Shown here: positions 1-12,042 of the stretch, piece by piece
How the letters are laid out: every line of letters starts with the position of its first letter
How positions within the stretch are numbered: position 1 is the first letter of the stretch
Assembly: GCA_034770075.1 (NCBI GenBank)
Contig: CM068383.1
Location: 8,831,778-8,895,777, forward strand
DNA length: 64,000 nucleotides
Source: Aralia elata
Taxonomy: Eukaryota > Streptophyta > Magnoliopsida > Apiales > Araliaceae
Direction: 5' to 3'
The notes under the pieces: model-generated
What the model saw: only the letters and a program-made list of their open reading frames with translations
Database searches by the model: none
Told to the model about the DNA's origin: nothing
Made by a program: the position numbers and the translations under genes

Positions 1-2336
1 AAAATTCTGTAAACGGTTTCCATATGACTTTGTCGAGGATCATGCATATATTGGCTGACTATACCCACAGCATAAGATATATTGGGTCTAGTATGAGACA
101 GGTATATCAGTCGTCCCACTAAACGTTGATATCTTTCTCTATCAACAGTAGGTCCTGTGCCTCCTTCTAGATGATGATTAACTTCAATAGGAGAATCAAC
201 AGGTTTACACCCTAGCATGCCAGTTTCTGTTAGGAGATCAAGAACATACTTTCGTTGAGATAGAAAAATTCCACTGGAAGATCTTGCAACTTCAATACCA
301 AGGAAATATTTCAAGGTGCCCAGATCTTTGATTTCAAACTCTTTAGCCAGGCTTGCCTTGAGGTTAACTATCTCTTCTCTGTTATCCCCTGTCACTACAA
401 TGTCATCAACATAAACAATAAGAATGACAGTCTTACCATTTATTTGTTTGACAAATAGAATGTGATCTGCTCGACTCTGTTTGTACTCAAGTTTTATCAT
501 TGCTTTGTGGAATTTACCAAACCAGGCTCGAGGAGATTGCTTCAATCCATATAAAGCCTTTCGCAGTCTACAAACCTTTCCCTTGGTGACAGATGAGGCA
601 AAACCAGAGGGTATTTCCATGTATACCTCTTCTTCTAGATCACCATGAAGAAATGCATTTTTCACATCCAATTGCTGAATATCCCAGCCAAAGTTTGCTG
701 CACATGAGATTATGGTACGAACAGAGTTCATCTTCGCCACGGGAGCAAAAGTCTCCTGGTAATCAATCCCGTGAGTCTGAGTGTATCCTTTTGCAACTAG
801 CCTGGCTTTGAGTCTTTCAACTGTCCCATCTGCCTTTTGTTTCACTGTATATACCCATTTGCAACCAACTGGTCTTTTCCCATAAGGAAGAGTAACTAGT
901 TCTCAAGTATCATTCTTTTTCAGGGCATTCATCTCTTCTATCATAGCATGTTTCCATTTCTCGTTGCTAATTGCTTCTTTCCACCCCTGAGGAATAGATA
1001 TAGAGGACAAAGAAGAAACAAAGGAATGGTAGGATGCAGATAATTTATCATATGAAACAAAATTCGAGATAGGATGTTGTGTACAAGACCTGACACCTTT
1101 TCTAAGAGCAATAGGAATGTCAGTATCAGAAGAAGAACAAATAGGATCATGATTCATACCATTAGTATTACCAAGACTCGGTTCAGGGCAAGGTTGGTGT
1201 AGTGGTGCAGCAATGGTGACCTTATTCTTCCCTTTTCGACTATAGGTCCTCAACTCAGGCTCAGACTGTAACTATAACTCCCCCTGTGTAGCATTATCAG
1301 AAACAACAACAGGAGTAGAAGAAGATGGTATAGACTGTAACTGTAACTCCCCTTGTGTAGCATTATCAGAAACAACAACAGGAGTAGAAGAAGATGGTAT
1401 AATTATACTTGTATTTGTAATACCAATTTCAAAAGGAAACGTCTCCTCCTCATCAATAACATCCTCCCCCTGAGGAGACGGTGAAGAAGAATAAAAAGGT
1501 GCAGACTCCCAAAAAGTTACATCCCGAGTGACAAACACTTTGTGAGAAGGGGGATGAAAATATTTATAACCTTTTTGGGTTGAAGAATAACCAATAAAAA
1601 CACACCGAAGAGCTTTGGGATCTAATTTACCCCGAGTGGGGGATTTATCATGAACATAGCACACACATCCGAAAACTCGGGGCGAGGGAGAAGGAGTGGG
1701 TATGTGCTGGAGAAGGGAGATAGGACTTTTGTTTCCGAGGCTTCTAGACGAAAGGCGGTTCATAAGGAATGCCGCAGTCAGAACCGCATCACCCCATAAA
1801 AATTTAGGAGTGTTCATGGTAAACATAAGAGTGCGGGCAACTTCTAGGAGGTGTCGATTTTTCCTTTCTGCTACTCCATTTTGTTCTGGAGTTTTGACAC
1901 GGGAGGTTTGAAGAATGATGCCATGCCGGGAGAGGTAAGATTCAAAAGCATGATTATTACTGTATTCACGACCGTTATCACTATGAAGAATTTTGACTTT
2001 AGCGTTAAATTGAGTTTGAATCATTTTATGAAAGTCCTGAAAGCAATCAAAAACTTCATTTTTGGAACGCAAAAGGTAAATCCAAGTGACACGAGAATGA
2101 CAATCAATAAAGCTAACAAACCATCTAAAACCAGAACGGAAAACAATCCGAGAGGGCCCCCAAACATCTGTATGGATGATAGCAAAAGACTCAGACTGAC
2201 GACTGTTAATAGCAGAATAAGTCGAACGTTTGTGTTTACCGAGTTCACACGGTTCACTCAAAAACTGAGTTTTGTTACAATTCTTAACTAAAGACGGAAA
2301 CAAATATTCCAATACTGAAAAAGAAGGATGACCCAA
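1..2336 (-). pseudogene. Copia integrase, reverse transcriptase (partial, broken)
   Basis: The integrase begins near 2336, after the pre-integrase motif that ends LGHPSF. It shows the DVWGP and HSDNGREY core motifs and the usual proline-rich linker. The linker holds a 69-bp in-frame repeat (1264-1401) encoding two copies of SSSTPVVVSDN. A TAG stop near 1272 in this linker is absent from the other version. A second stop, TGA at 905-903, stands where a Trp codon would give WELV and is shared by both versions. Beyond it, 902-1 is an open reverse-transcriptase frame with LDVKNAFLHG and the YVDD box (near 382-417). No full polyprotein can be made from this copy. Confidence 0.85.
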
Positions 2337-2362
2337 ACGACGATGTCATTGATGGAGGGAGG

Positions 2363-3819
2363 CTAGGTTGGAGTCTGAAACAAAGTGAAGAGCCTGAGTA
2401 GGGCCATCTTAGATGAGTGAACATCTAAATAACAGAGACCATCAACTGCACTACCACTGCCAATCTGCTGTCCCGTCACCAAGTCCTGAAAAATACAATG
2501 ATGTGGAAAAAAGGTTACTGAACAATGCAGAGATTCAGAAAGACGTTGGACAGATAATAAATTTGCAGTGAAGGAAGGAATATGAAGAACAGATGATAAA
2601 GTCAATGAAGGGGTACAAACTACAGAATCACTCCCGGAGATAGAGGACAGAGAGCCATCAGCAACTCGAACCTTGTCCTTTCCCGAACGGGGCATATATG
2701 AAGTAAAAAGGTTTGAGGACCCAGTCATATGCTCGGAGGCACCTGTATCTATAATCCAACTATGGCAAGTAGGTGAAACATGAAAAGCACGAGGAGGGAT
2801 ACCTGTCTGGGCATAATGAGAGGAAGTAGGATTGGAATAGAATTTCCGAAAGGCAGTGATTTCCTCAGGAGTCAATGCATGAGTAGTGTCTGCGGTACTA
2901 GGTACATCTGCAGAAGGTGGAGGAGTAGACATGTAGGCATGAGATCCACGTCCACGACCAGAACGACCGCCACGTCCTTTAGGACACCCATGAAGCTTAA
3001 AACAACGGTCTCTGGTATGATTCTTCCCCCCACAATAGTCACAGTCACGGGACTCCTTCTCAATAGGAGAGGGAATGGGAAAGCCAGGCTTAGGATACGA
3101 GGCAATCAAGGCTGATCGGTCAACAAGATTTGGTTTGAGTACCATTACCCGACGCCTACTTTCCTCTTGCTGGACTCTAGCATGAGCCTCTCTCAGTGAT
3201 GGAAAAGGTGTCTGACCAAGCAGTTGTGCTCGAACTTGATCAAACTCGATATTCAACCCAGCTAAGAAGTCTACAACCCTATCTTCATTAATAAACTTTT
3301 GATAAGCCGTGGCATCTTCTCGACACTTAGCTGAGAAAAACCCGGAGGGTAATGATCAAGTTCCTGCCAAAGTGCATTAATATCTGCAAAATACTGTGCC
3401 ACGAGTTTTTCCCCTTGATCCAACTCACGGATTCGCTTACGGATATCATATGCCTTCGACATATCACCAGAAATAGAGAAAGTTTGAGAGATAGCTTCCC
3501 AAAGTGCATAGGCAGTGTCTAAGAACATGTAGGTACTCCACATATGGGGTTCCATTGAGTTAAAAATCCATGTTTTGACCATGGAGTTATCGGATTTCCA
3601 TTCTTCCTGAGCAATACCTGCTTGGACAGGCATAATAGTTGTACCAGTGATAAAGTGTTGCATTCGGTTTGCTTCAATCGACATACGACATGCCTGGGAC
3701 CAGGCAAGATAATTATTTCCATCCAATTTAAATGGACTAAGAACCAAAGCAGAATTGAGATGGTGATTTCTAATCATCTGTCCTTTATTGGTTTCAGTAA
3801 TAGGACCAGATTCTGTCAT
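2363..3819 (-). pseudogene. Copia gag-protease (frameshifted)
   Basis: The start is the ATG at 3819 (MTESGPITE). A UBN2-type gag region follows, then a CCHC zinc knuckle (CDYCGGKNHTRDRC, near 3020-3060) and the aspartic protease motif IDTGASEHM near 2735. Near 3340 this version has five extra bases compared with the other, which breaks gag into two frames (3819-3271 and 3256-2363). After the protease the frame runs out near 2363; the pre-integrase motif continues in another frame, as in the other version. Confidence 0.85.
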
Positions 3820-4543
3820 GGTGATATAATAGGAGCAACAAGAATTTATCCAAGGATTTTACCAACAAGAATAATATATAGGCTTTCAACAGTAAGTAGT
3901 AGTGGTATGAAAATAGGCCAAACACTGATATCACAGTAGCAGTTTAACACTTAGCACTGATAAAGCAAGCCAAACAAGTATATCAAGGTTCAGTTCGATC
4001 AATAAAGCAAGCCAGTTCGAAGCCGAGAAAGAAAACCTTACCAGCTTAACACTTAAAATTGATAATAGCAGCAGCAAATGAGTGTATCAAGGTAGCAGTG
4101 TATATCACAGTACGAGGGTTCAAAAGCAAGCCAAAAGCAAGCCAAATCAGAAGCCTCAGAGATAACAGTAAGGAAACAAAGGGCCGACCGAACCAAAAAT
4201 GTAAGCCAAATCCAAGCAAACCTGATTTTCTCGCTGTAAGACCACTATGGGCAAGAAGAGGAGAGAGAGGCGATCACTGTGCAAGGAGCCGCGCCGGAAA
4301 AGGTCGCCGGAGAGTACCTCACGCGCCGTGGCGTCGGCGGTCGGGCGCGTGGGCGGCGCGTGGCGGCGCGTGCGGCGGTGGGTCGGAAACTGGAAAGGTC
4401 CGGGTTGGTCGCCTGGCTATGGTAACCCAATTATGGGATCAATTTCAGTGTATGTAATCGTTTAAGCACTTGTTCAAGGAAAAACTCCTAACAGTGGCTA
4501 GCGGAAGGAAAAAAGAAAAAAAAAATTCTGGTTAATGGATCAA

Positions 4544-4555
4544 GCTCTGATACCA
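4544..4555 (-). promoter_or_regulatory. Primer binding site for initiator tRNA-Met
   Basis: The minus strand reads TGGTATCAGAGC directly after the LTR end, the standard plant copia primer site complementary to the 3' end of initiator tRNA-Met. Confidence 0.92.
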
Positions 4556-4716
4556 TGTAAGAGTGTAGAATTTCTATACACTATATTATTTCTACATATT
4601 ACATTAGTTCCCTAATTTATACAAGAGTTTGGAGCTAGTGGAGGAGGAAAACAGGGACAGTGTTTTCCTCAGTGGAGATACACAGCACACACACAGCACA
4701 CACAGCACTTCTAACA
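4556..4716 (-). repeat. Copia LTR (5' LTR of version 1)
   Basis: This is a 161-bp LTR bounded by TG and CA, nearly identical to 20643-20811 and 25914-26076. It carries a short CA-rich run whose length varies between copies. Confidence 0.93.
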
Positions 4717-4721
4717 GTATT
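4717..4721. other. Target-site duplication GTATT of the copia element
   Basis: GTATT directly follows the LTR end at 4716. The same five bases flank the complete version at 20638-20642 and 26077-26081. Confidence 0.85.
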
Positions 4722-4926
4722 TATAGGCTGCTCAAGCTTCTTTCATGAAATTCATACCCATAGAGTTCCAATTTTTTACTGTTTCTAAGAAATATGAAAA
4801 CTGCAGTGTTATGTAATGTCACAAGCAAGCATGATTCATAATAATCTTATTAGGTGGATGGTTCCATGTGTATCCCAATTATTGACTAGCTTGTTTTTTT
4901 ACACCACATAATAATCTTATTTTTAG

Positions 4927-6521
4927 GTGGATGAGGCAGCCTTCGAGACAAATGAAGAGAGAGCTTTATGGAGCGCTTTCTTGTCATTAAGAAGCAAAAT
5001 TCATCCTGGTAACTTATCGTCTTGGCGATTTTCCACTTTGTCTAGTTGATGCTATTTTCTGTTTGCAGACACTGTTTCCAATCTAAGATCCAAATCATGA
5101 TGTGTGTGAGAGCACCTATATTAATATGAGTATTATTATATTTACAAAGAACTCTTACAAAAAATAGTTTACAAAATGATGTGTCAAAGTGTAAATAGTA
5201 GATGATCCACCATACATGGGTAGGTCCAATGATTGTAACCAATTACAACCATACACATCATTTTGTCTCTCTTTTTTGTAACAATTCTTTAGTCACCAAA
5301 GCATTATTGATTAATATATAATGGTATGTGCTATTTTAATATGAAATATCAGTTTTATTAAAATCTTGAATGCTTCAACGTGGCAGGGAATTATGTTTTA
5401 ATCCATAATTCCATAAATCATATAAGAACTACCTAAAGTAAACAAGTAACTGCTAATTCATTAATTTAACTAGTCAATTAAGCTTTGTTTATTTTAAGTA
5501 AAAGTCAATACGTCAAAGGAAAGGAATAAAAATGCGCTTTGAGAGTGCATTTGCTACCATAGAGTAGTGGATTGCGCTTTCTGATTTCCATTTGATGAAG
5601 TACTTCAGAGTTCAGACTTAGGCAAACATCTTTTGTTTCATGTTCATTTAATAACTATTAACTTTTCAGGATCAGCTGTTTTTGAGTCAGTTTTCTTTTT
5701 ATCTTCTTGTTCTTCCTTCAGGTATTGAGGTGGATGATTTTGTTGAAAACATCTTCACAACTGTTAATACCGCTAGAAGGCTTTCTTTGAGAATGTCTTT
5801 GTAATGGTGGTACGTACCAGCAGACTTTTCTTAAATGATAAATGTATTCAGTTTACTGTTAAAGTAGCCATTTCTTACAGATGTGTTTTTGGTTTGTCTA
5901 TACTGAGGCTTCTGTAGTTTGACATTGGGATAGAAGTTACCTTATACTATGGTAATAATACATGCTAGTTGGTGAATCTTTCCCCTCATTTAAAGGTTTG
6001 CATGTTAGAATCATGTTAAAAACCAGGAAGCTGATTTCTCTTCACCCGAGGCCCAAGAAGTTATTAAACAGCTCTCGCCTACCAGAAGCCATGCTACAAA
6101 TTGTAGTAAATTTCATCCGATGGCAAATTCCTTGAGAACCTAGGGTCAAGCCCGACGAACTTTAGACCAATTCAGAAGTAGTGGTGGCTAAATCTGTACT
6201 GTTATGGGGCCTACGATTCAAAATGCCATTGTCTAATTTAACGTCGAACAATATTGTAGGATGATCAGTTTTGATATGTGCAAACAGAGCGGGAAAACAA
6301 AAGTATTCTTGTGTTTTTTATCTGTTTTAGTGGGAATATATTGCGACTGTGCTCATTCATATGTATGTATATATAGCATAAGTATATATGTATTAATATA
6401 TGTGCAACTTTTCTACGTGCAGGAAGATGAAAAAATCAGAAACAACAGACTTGCACTACTACAGAAAATTGCTGACCTTCCGAAAGGGATAGCAGACCTA
6501 TCAGTTTTGCCGGGATTTTGA
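4927..6521 (+). pseudogene. EDD1: EDD1 last three exons, version 1 (frameshifted duplicate)
   Basis: Exons at 4927-5008, 5722-5809 and 6423-6521 correspond to 26287-26368, 27079-27164 and 27775-27873. They encode the C-terminal end of organellar glycyl-tRNA synthetase, ending LSVLPGF and TGA at 6519-6521. The first and last exons are intact. The middle one has two extra bases (88 against 86 nt), one in the GAAAAC run after VDDFV and one near IPLE, which shift the frame between them. Since the surrounding host sequence is otherwise the same as version 2, these are probably consensus errors in a contig end, not gene decay. Confidence 0.85.
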
Positions 6522-7967
6522 GTTTTGTCTTGGCTTTTAGTCCTATAAAGATGAAGAATCTTCATTCTTTTAAGAGAGAGAATAGGAATAAAGAAAGCAG
6601 TGAAAAAATGATAATGTAATTCTTTTTAACAGTGCCTTGTAACCAAAAAGGTGATCTCTACATTCCAGGCTTGTAGTTTACCCAGAAAAAAAAAATCCCA
6701 GATATGTATATTGTACTCTAATTATCTGTTGATATTTAAAACTTAATTCATTCTCCAAGACTGTATTTTATTTTGTATTTTCTTTTTAATCAAGTGTATA
6801 TTCAGTGATTAATTTAAGATAGAAAGATCAATTTGAAAATATTTTCCTTCATTCAGTATAGTTTTGTGACGGTACTTTTCTCTGAAAGCTGGAATTTTTT
6901 ATTTTTTATTTTCCCGAAATACCAGTGACAAATATTCAGTGGCAAATTTTCCCACTTGTATGCAATAATCATTTCCAGGTGGATATCATGCAAATTGTAG
7001 GCCCCGAGGAATTTGTATATATTGAGAATTAGAGTTTATATTGGGGGTCAGGAGGTGAGGAAATTTATTTAATATATTATACATTTTATTTTATAAAATT
7101 ATTAAAACTTTAATATTTATTAAATATTAATTTGTTAATTAGTTGGTAATATATTTATTTCTTCATTTGCGTGATAAACTAATTGAATTTGTGAGAAATT
7201 TAATTATTTTACATAAAAAGTACATGGTTATTTAGCTAAAAGATGAATATCGTAAAATATATACATGGTAATATTGAATTCTTACCAAATTTCATAATAA
7301 TTATTATCAGTAATTACATAATTTTTATTAAATAAAATATAATAAATTCTTATTATAATTCTGATTTTACAAATATTCTCAGTAGATTATAATCTTTGAT
7401 TTATAATCATTATATTTTATTGATGGAATATATTTATGTATTGATTCATTATATTCAATGAACTGATTAATTATATTTTTTATAATTAATTATGCCATAA
7501 AATATTATTATTTATCTAATTCAACCTTTATATCACATATATTTATATTTATCAGACACATTTAAGACAAAAAAAAATTTAAAAGTTCTAACACTATCAT
7601 ATTTTTTTAAAATTAACATTTACATAAAATAAAGTATGTACAAATTAAAATGTAAAAGAAAAAAAAATTACTATTTATCATTATTATCACACGAGGACTA
7701 CAGAACAATAAATTCGGATTTTCAGATTAGGTTCTTACTCATCTTCTGTCTCTTTCTCTCACTACTACTCCTACTCTCTCTCCCTACACTGCATTGCGGC
7801 TAGGGTTTCTTCCCTTTCTCTCTTTACTTTCTACAATTTTTAGGGTTTTTTGTGGGTTTATGAGATCTATTATAAGCCTGATGGATAGGGATTGGATATT
7901 AGTGTTTCGAGGGATAGTTTGCAGAAAGCACTCAAAGGCAGGTTTTGTATTGGCGTTAGGACCAGAA
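6522..7967. other. Intergenic spacer between EDD1 and RGGA, version 1
   Basis: No gene is visible. The stretch is very AT-rich from about 7060 to 7680 and ends in a pyrimidine-rich leader (7738-7830) with two TAGGGTTT telo-boxes upstream of the RGGA start. It matches 27874-29297 with some real indels, for example about 17 extra bases near 7390. Confidence 0.7.
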
Positions 7968-10900
7968 ATGGCGACTGACAAAACCCCAATTTGATTTGCT
8001 CGTCGATGATAGATAACGATTGAACCCATCTCAGCTGATTGCTATTCAGCAGCAAACCGATCGAGTCCATGCAAGCGCCAGCACCGGCGGCTGCTCAGCC
8101 TGCTACGACAGAATTCAAAGCCGGTGGCTAAGCTTCCGACTAAACGTGCACCTCCGGCTCAGGGTGGAGTTTGATTTTGCTATTACATCCTTGTTAACTC
8201 TTCTTATTGTATTTAGGAATGTGTGATTGCTTTGATGCCTGCCCATGAAGCGCTCACCGTGTGTTAATACATAATCTAATCTTTATTTTTGGTATCAAAG
8301 TAATGTAGAGCTTTTACATGGTTGTAGGGGTAAGATATAGTAATTGGGTGTTATTGCATGGCACAGGTCACCCAAGATTGCTTCTATTTTATCCATTTTT
8401 TATATGTTATTAAGCTTTTGGTGTTTTTTAGCCTGACACAACATTTTCCGGACATTATGGTTAAAAAAGTAAAGAGAGGATCTGTGGTCATAAAAAATAC
8501 TGTTTAACACTGAACAGGTTGTGTTTGTATAGCATACACGAAGGTTTCAGTTGTTTCATGGTTTCAGCTGTGTGACAATCTATGTTCTTTTAAACGCGTT
8601 TCTTTTCCCCAAAATGAGTCCCATTTGCCAAAGATGTTGAATATTCTGGCTTGAATAATTTTTTTCCATGTTTACTGGACTCACGTAACTAATAATTTGT
8701 TAGTTTTAGTAATAATCGGTTGTTAGTTTAGATCGTCGTGGCATGTTAATAACATTATGTTGGTAACTTATAGGACATTGTTTGTTTAGTATGTGGTGGC
8801 CTATAACCGAATGATGGAAACTATAAGGACATTGTGTCAACATATAGTACTATTATTCCAAAAGTCACTAACAAAGGATTCTATTTTGTTTAACAAATTT
8901 TTTTGGCACATGAGACACTTCGTGTGGCACAAAGAGTATCACTTTATGTCTATGGTTGTTTGAGGCAAATGTTCTTTTGACTAAGTTTTAAAAATCTTAC
9001 TGTATGGTGGTTTGTACGTAGCTTCCAGTGTTCCTCACACTTTTGTGATATGACTATTACTATTGCTGTCCAAAAAGATATTTCTATTTTTCCCAGGTTT
9101 TTTGGAAATATAGAAACCTGAAATGAATAATACATGGATTAAAATATTTATTATTCATCTTTGGGCCGATAATGATTAAATAATTACTGTATGTTCAATT
9201 ATTTTTTGTTTTGATGCTATTTGTTGTTTTGTTTGAGATGTTTTTTGTGAATAATTCATCTTTGATTCTTTTTATATTATTTATTATTGCATTTTCTGGA
9301 ACTGGGAATACCAAAGAGTTCTTTTGAGATGTTCTTTAAATTACATAGATGAAGTTTGGTCTTTTGTTTTACATCAGGGTTGGGAAATAAAGTAAAAAAG
9401 TGTAATGGTAGAAGTGTCAGTGTCTTAAATGAAAATATTATTATATTACAAGGCCAATCACAATTGATGTAGTCAACAAATGTAATAATGACACATCACT
9501 ATGAGACCCACATTTGAGACCCTGGCATTACTCTCACTGAAGATTCTGGCACCAATGTTGCCAGCTGGTTCTTCATTTGGGGCACCTTTATAAGTGAATA
9601 ATTATTTTAATAGCAGTCTCATTGTTCATCTTCAAAGCCTAGTCCTCTTGTTTCCTATTATTCTGTTAGTTTACAATTAATTCTTGTCTTTGCATTGTAT
9701 TGTGTTTAATATATCCTGGGGGATTTTTCTCTATGATGAATAAAGTGATGACGAGTCCGATCAAAACTAATCCATTCAACCCTGACGTCAATTAGAGGGA
9801 TTTGTCTTAGAGGAAACCCCCCATTTCTTCTGTATGACCTTGTCAATTTTTTTTTATATATTTTTTTGGTTTGAAACCGTATGGTCTCCCCAACGATTTA
9901 TGAACTCGATCTTATTTGGAAGCCTTTTCTAGAAGGAGAATGCTTTCTTAATAGTTTCTGTTTTCATATAGTCACTTTGGCCACTATTGTCCATGTTAAT
10001 TTACAATGTGGGCTGCCACGAAAGGGCACATAGTATCCGAAATTAGATTCTTTTCCAAATTGGCCATTGCACTTGAAGGGCGTCTTGACTTCGTATCAAA
10101 TATTTGGTTGTATAAAAAATAACTGCATTTTGGCTTGGATTGTTCAATTTCGGGCTAGGTTATGTTGCGTCAAAGATAAGAGACTGTGGGACAGAGTACT
10201 AGATTTCTTTGGAATACTACTTTGGTGGAAGATTTTTCTAAGATAGTCATGCATTTAGATCGCAAACTCTTAACTGCTGTCTTACTTTTCTTTTGCGCAC
10301 CAGTTAATAACTCATATTGGGTGTAATACAAATTGTATGATAAAAATGTTTATTATTTATTCTTTACCTTGCATTTAAAAAATTAAATTTCTGAATGTTT
10401 ATTTTCTTCATTCCAGTGATGTGATTGTGTTGAAAACATTATTTTTTTGACTATATGTTCATAATTTTTCTATTTCCTGTAGCTTTTTAATTGTGTTTTG
10501 TTTATTTTGTGCAGTGAGAGAGTCAAAGAGTGTAAATGTGCCCATGGGGGGCTGAGACGTGGTGGGTGGGCTTGGATATGGGCTGTCGTGAGGGGAGGTG
10601 GTTATTAATAGAGAGTTTTCCAGCCAATGAGAATTCTTTTCGAGCAACAGTGGTTTTGCTGGTGGTAAAGGTGTCATTTGAAGGAACTGATTCTGGAAGA
10701 ACTTATGAACGGCGTGGGATGGTTATGGTGGACCTCGTAGTGCGATTCCGTGGTGGTCGCCTTGGTGGCTATGGAAATGGAGAAGAGGGAGCCGGGGATC
10801 ACACTCGTAGAGTATTTGAACGTCACAGTGGGACAGGCGCGAGGGAAATTAGTTCCTCAATAGTAGTTGTGTTGGATTCTCTGTTTTGGCATTTTTACTC

Positions 10901-11338
10901 CAATATTTATGGTTTAACCTTGGATCCATCCTATGTTTAATTTATGATCTCTTATTACATCATTCTAATGTACAGAAAATGAGTACAAACGCGAAGGAGC
11001 TGGGTCGACGGGAACTGGGGTGAGGAACACAGACTGCTGAAATTTCTCAGTGAGTCTTTCATGTGATCTTTATCAACATCATTATTGTGTCATTCAGTTA
11101 TTTGTTTATATTATTTTCTTTTTTGCTTTTGTGTGGGCTCATGCAGTCAATAATCTGTAAATGTTTCGACCTCTTATTGTCTATCCAGGGTGGACTGAGG
11201 AAGTTTGCCAAATTGAAGGATGGAGAAAAATTTTGGGTGCTGAAGGAAGCCCCTGGGAGAGGACAAGATGCTACGGGAATGGAAACAAGGAGAAACCTAC
11301 AAAACGAATCCTGAAGAAAAGTGAGCCAGAGGGATAAG
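7968..11338 (+). pseudogene. RGGA: RGGA-type RNA-binding protein, exons 1-4, version 1 (broken duplicate)
   Basis: Exons can be placed by comparison with the clean copy: 7968 to about 8166, 10515 to about 10844, 10976-11049 and 11189-11338. All splice signals correspond, but each exon has several inserted bases. Exon 1 reads ATGGCGACTGACAAAACCCC where the clean copy has ATGGCGACTGCAAACCCC. Exon 2 is about 17 nt longer than in the clean copy. No frame stays open through the RGG box. The copy stops in intron 4 at the gap, so exons 5-7 are missing. The excess of insertions in exons and introns alike argues for unpolished sequence rather than a pseudogene under neutral decay. Confidence 0.85.
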
Positions 11339-11942
11339 GTGAATGTCTTTAACTATCGTATTATATGTTTTCTCTTTTATTCACATCCCCCAATTTTAAA
11401 AATTCATATTATTATGTACTCTTGAATTGAAGTATTGAAACTATGAGAACGTTGTTGAGCACATCTTAGTAGGCTGTGTTAATTATCCTAGGATTATAAT
11501 TAGGGTGTCCTTTTATGCAATATTACAGAGGGGTAGAATAGAAGAGTATTATCAAAATTAATGTTTCTTTCTTCTCGATAAGTAATAGCAATTCTTATGA
11601 AGGTCCATTTGATAGGAACTATTTTAGGGAAGTTGTCCTCTCCTAGTATTTCTTTTAGACGTTGGTAAGGGAAGGTTGTTTCTTCGCGTGTGTAGGTACC
11701 CTACTTTGGTCAGTGAGTTATTCCACTACTACTATTCTTCCTTTTTTTCAAAATAAAAAAGTAAGATACCAATTTTAAAAAACTTCGTTAGATATTGTTA
11801 TCAATACCGGAGATGGTGGTTTCTCCAAGTGGTTTTTTCATTGCTGAGTGTCCCTCTGTCGATATGGTTAAGGATTTATTATATTTCGACTGCATCCTGT
11901 GATAGCTTTTCAGAACACTGCCTTCCTGTGATGAAAGTGAGT
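11339..11942. other. Intron 4 of the duplicated RGGA copy, running into the gap
   Basis: This is intron sequence matching 32482-33033, with many scattered single-base insertions. No gene or other element is seen. Confidence 0.75.
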
Positions 11943-12042
11943 NNNNNNNNNNNNNNNNNNNNNNNNNNNNNNNNNNNNNNNNNNNNNNNNNNNNNNNNNN
12001 NNNNNNNNNNNNNNNNNNNNNNNNNNNNNNNNNNNNNNNNNN
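11943..12042. other. Assembly gap of exactly 100 N
   Basis: One hundred consecutive N. A round 100 is the usual placeholder for a scaffold gap of unknown size. The left side ends in RGGA intron 4 and the right side starts in the middle of EDD1, which normally lies upstream of RGGA, so the two sides overlap rather than adjoin. Confidence 0.98.

Larger units (their letters stand above)
1..4716 (-). mobile_element. Ty1/copia retrotransposon, version 1, 3' part cut by window edge
   Basis: Read on the minus strand the order is LTR (4716-4556), tRNA-Met primer site (4555-4544), leader, gag-protease, integrase and reverse transcriptase. RNase H and the 3' LTR lie outside the window. The base order protease-integrase-reverse transcriptase is diagnostic of copia. 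The 5-bp GTATT after 4716 is the same target-site copy that flanks the complete version at 20643-26076, and the host sequence after it is the same, so this is the same insertion event seen twice. It lies antisense in an EDD1 intron. Confidence 0.93.
1..11942. repeat. Duplicated segment, version 1 (matches 21366-33033)
   Basis: This stretch repeats 21366-33033 in the same order and orientation: copia body, copia LTR, EDD1 last exons, spacer, RGGA exons 1-4. It is 11942 bp against 11668 bp. Most of the extra length lies after about 7.8 kb, where 4149 bp match 3902 bp and the surplus is scattered single bases. Between about 900 and 5700 the versions differ by substitutions and a few clean indels, such as 18 extra bases near 4370. 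It ends inside RGGA intron 4, exactly at the N gap. Allelic or unmerged contig overlap is the likeliest reading; a real tandem duplication is not excluded. Confidence 0.9.

Noticed and set aside
593..811. Forward-strand reading frame of 72 codons, repeated at 21969-22178
   Set aside because: It is the antisense shadow of the copia reverse transcriptase.
4059..4457. 132-codon forward frame through the copia leader
   Set aside because: It runs antisense through the leader and GC-rich island, has no family motif, and its length changes between the two versions.
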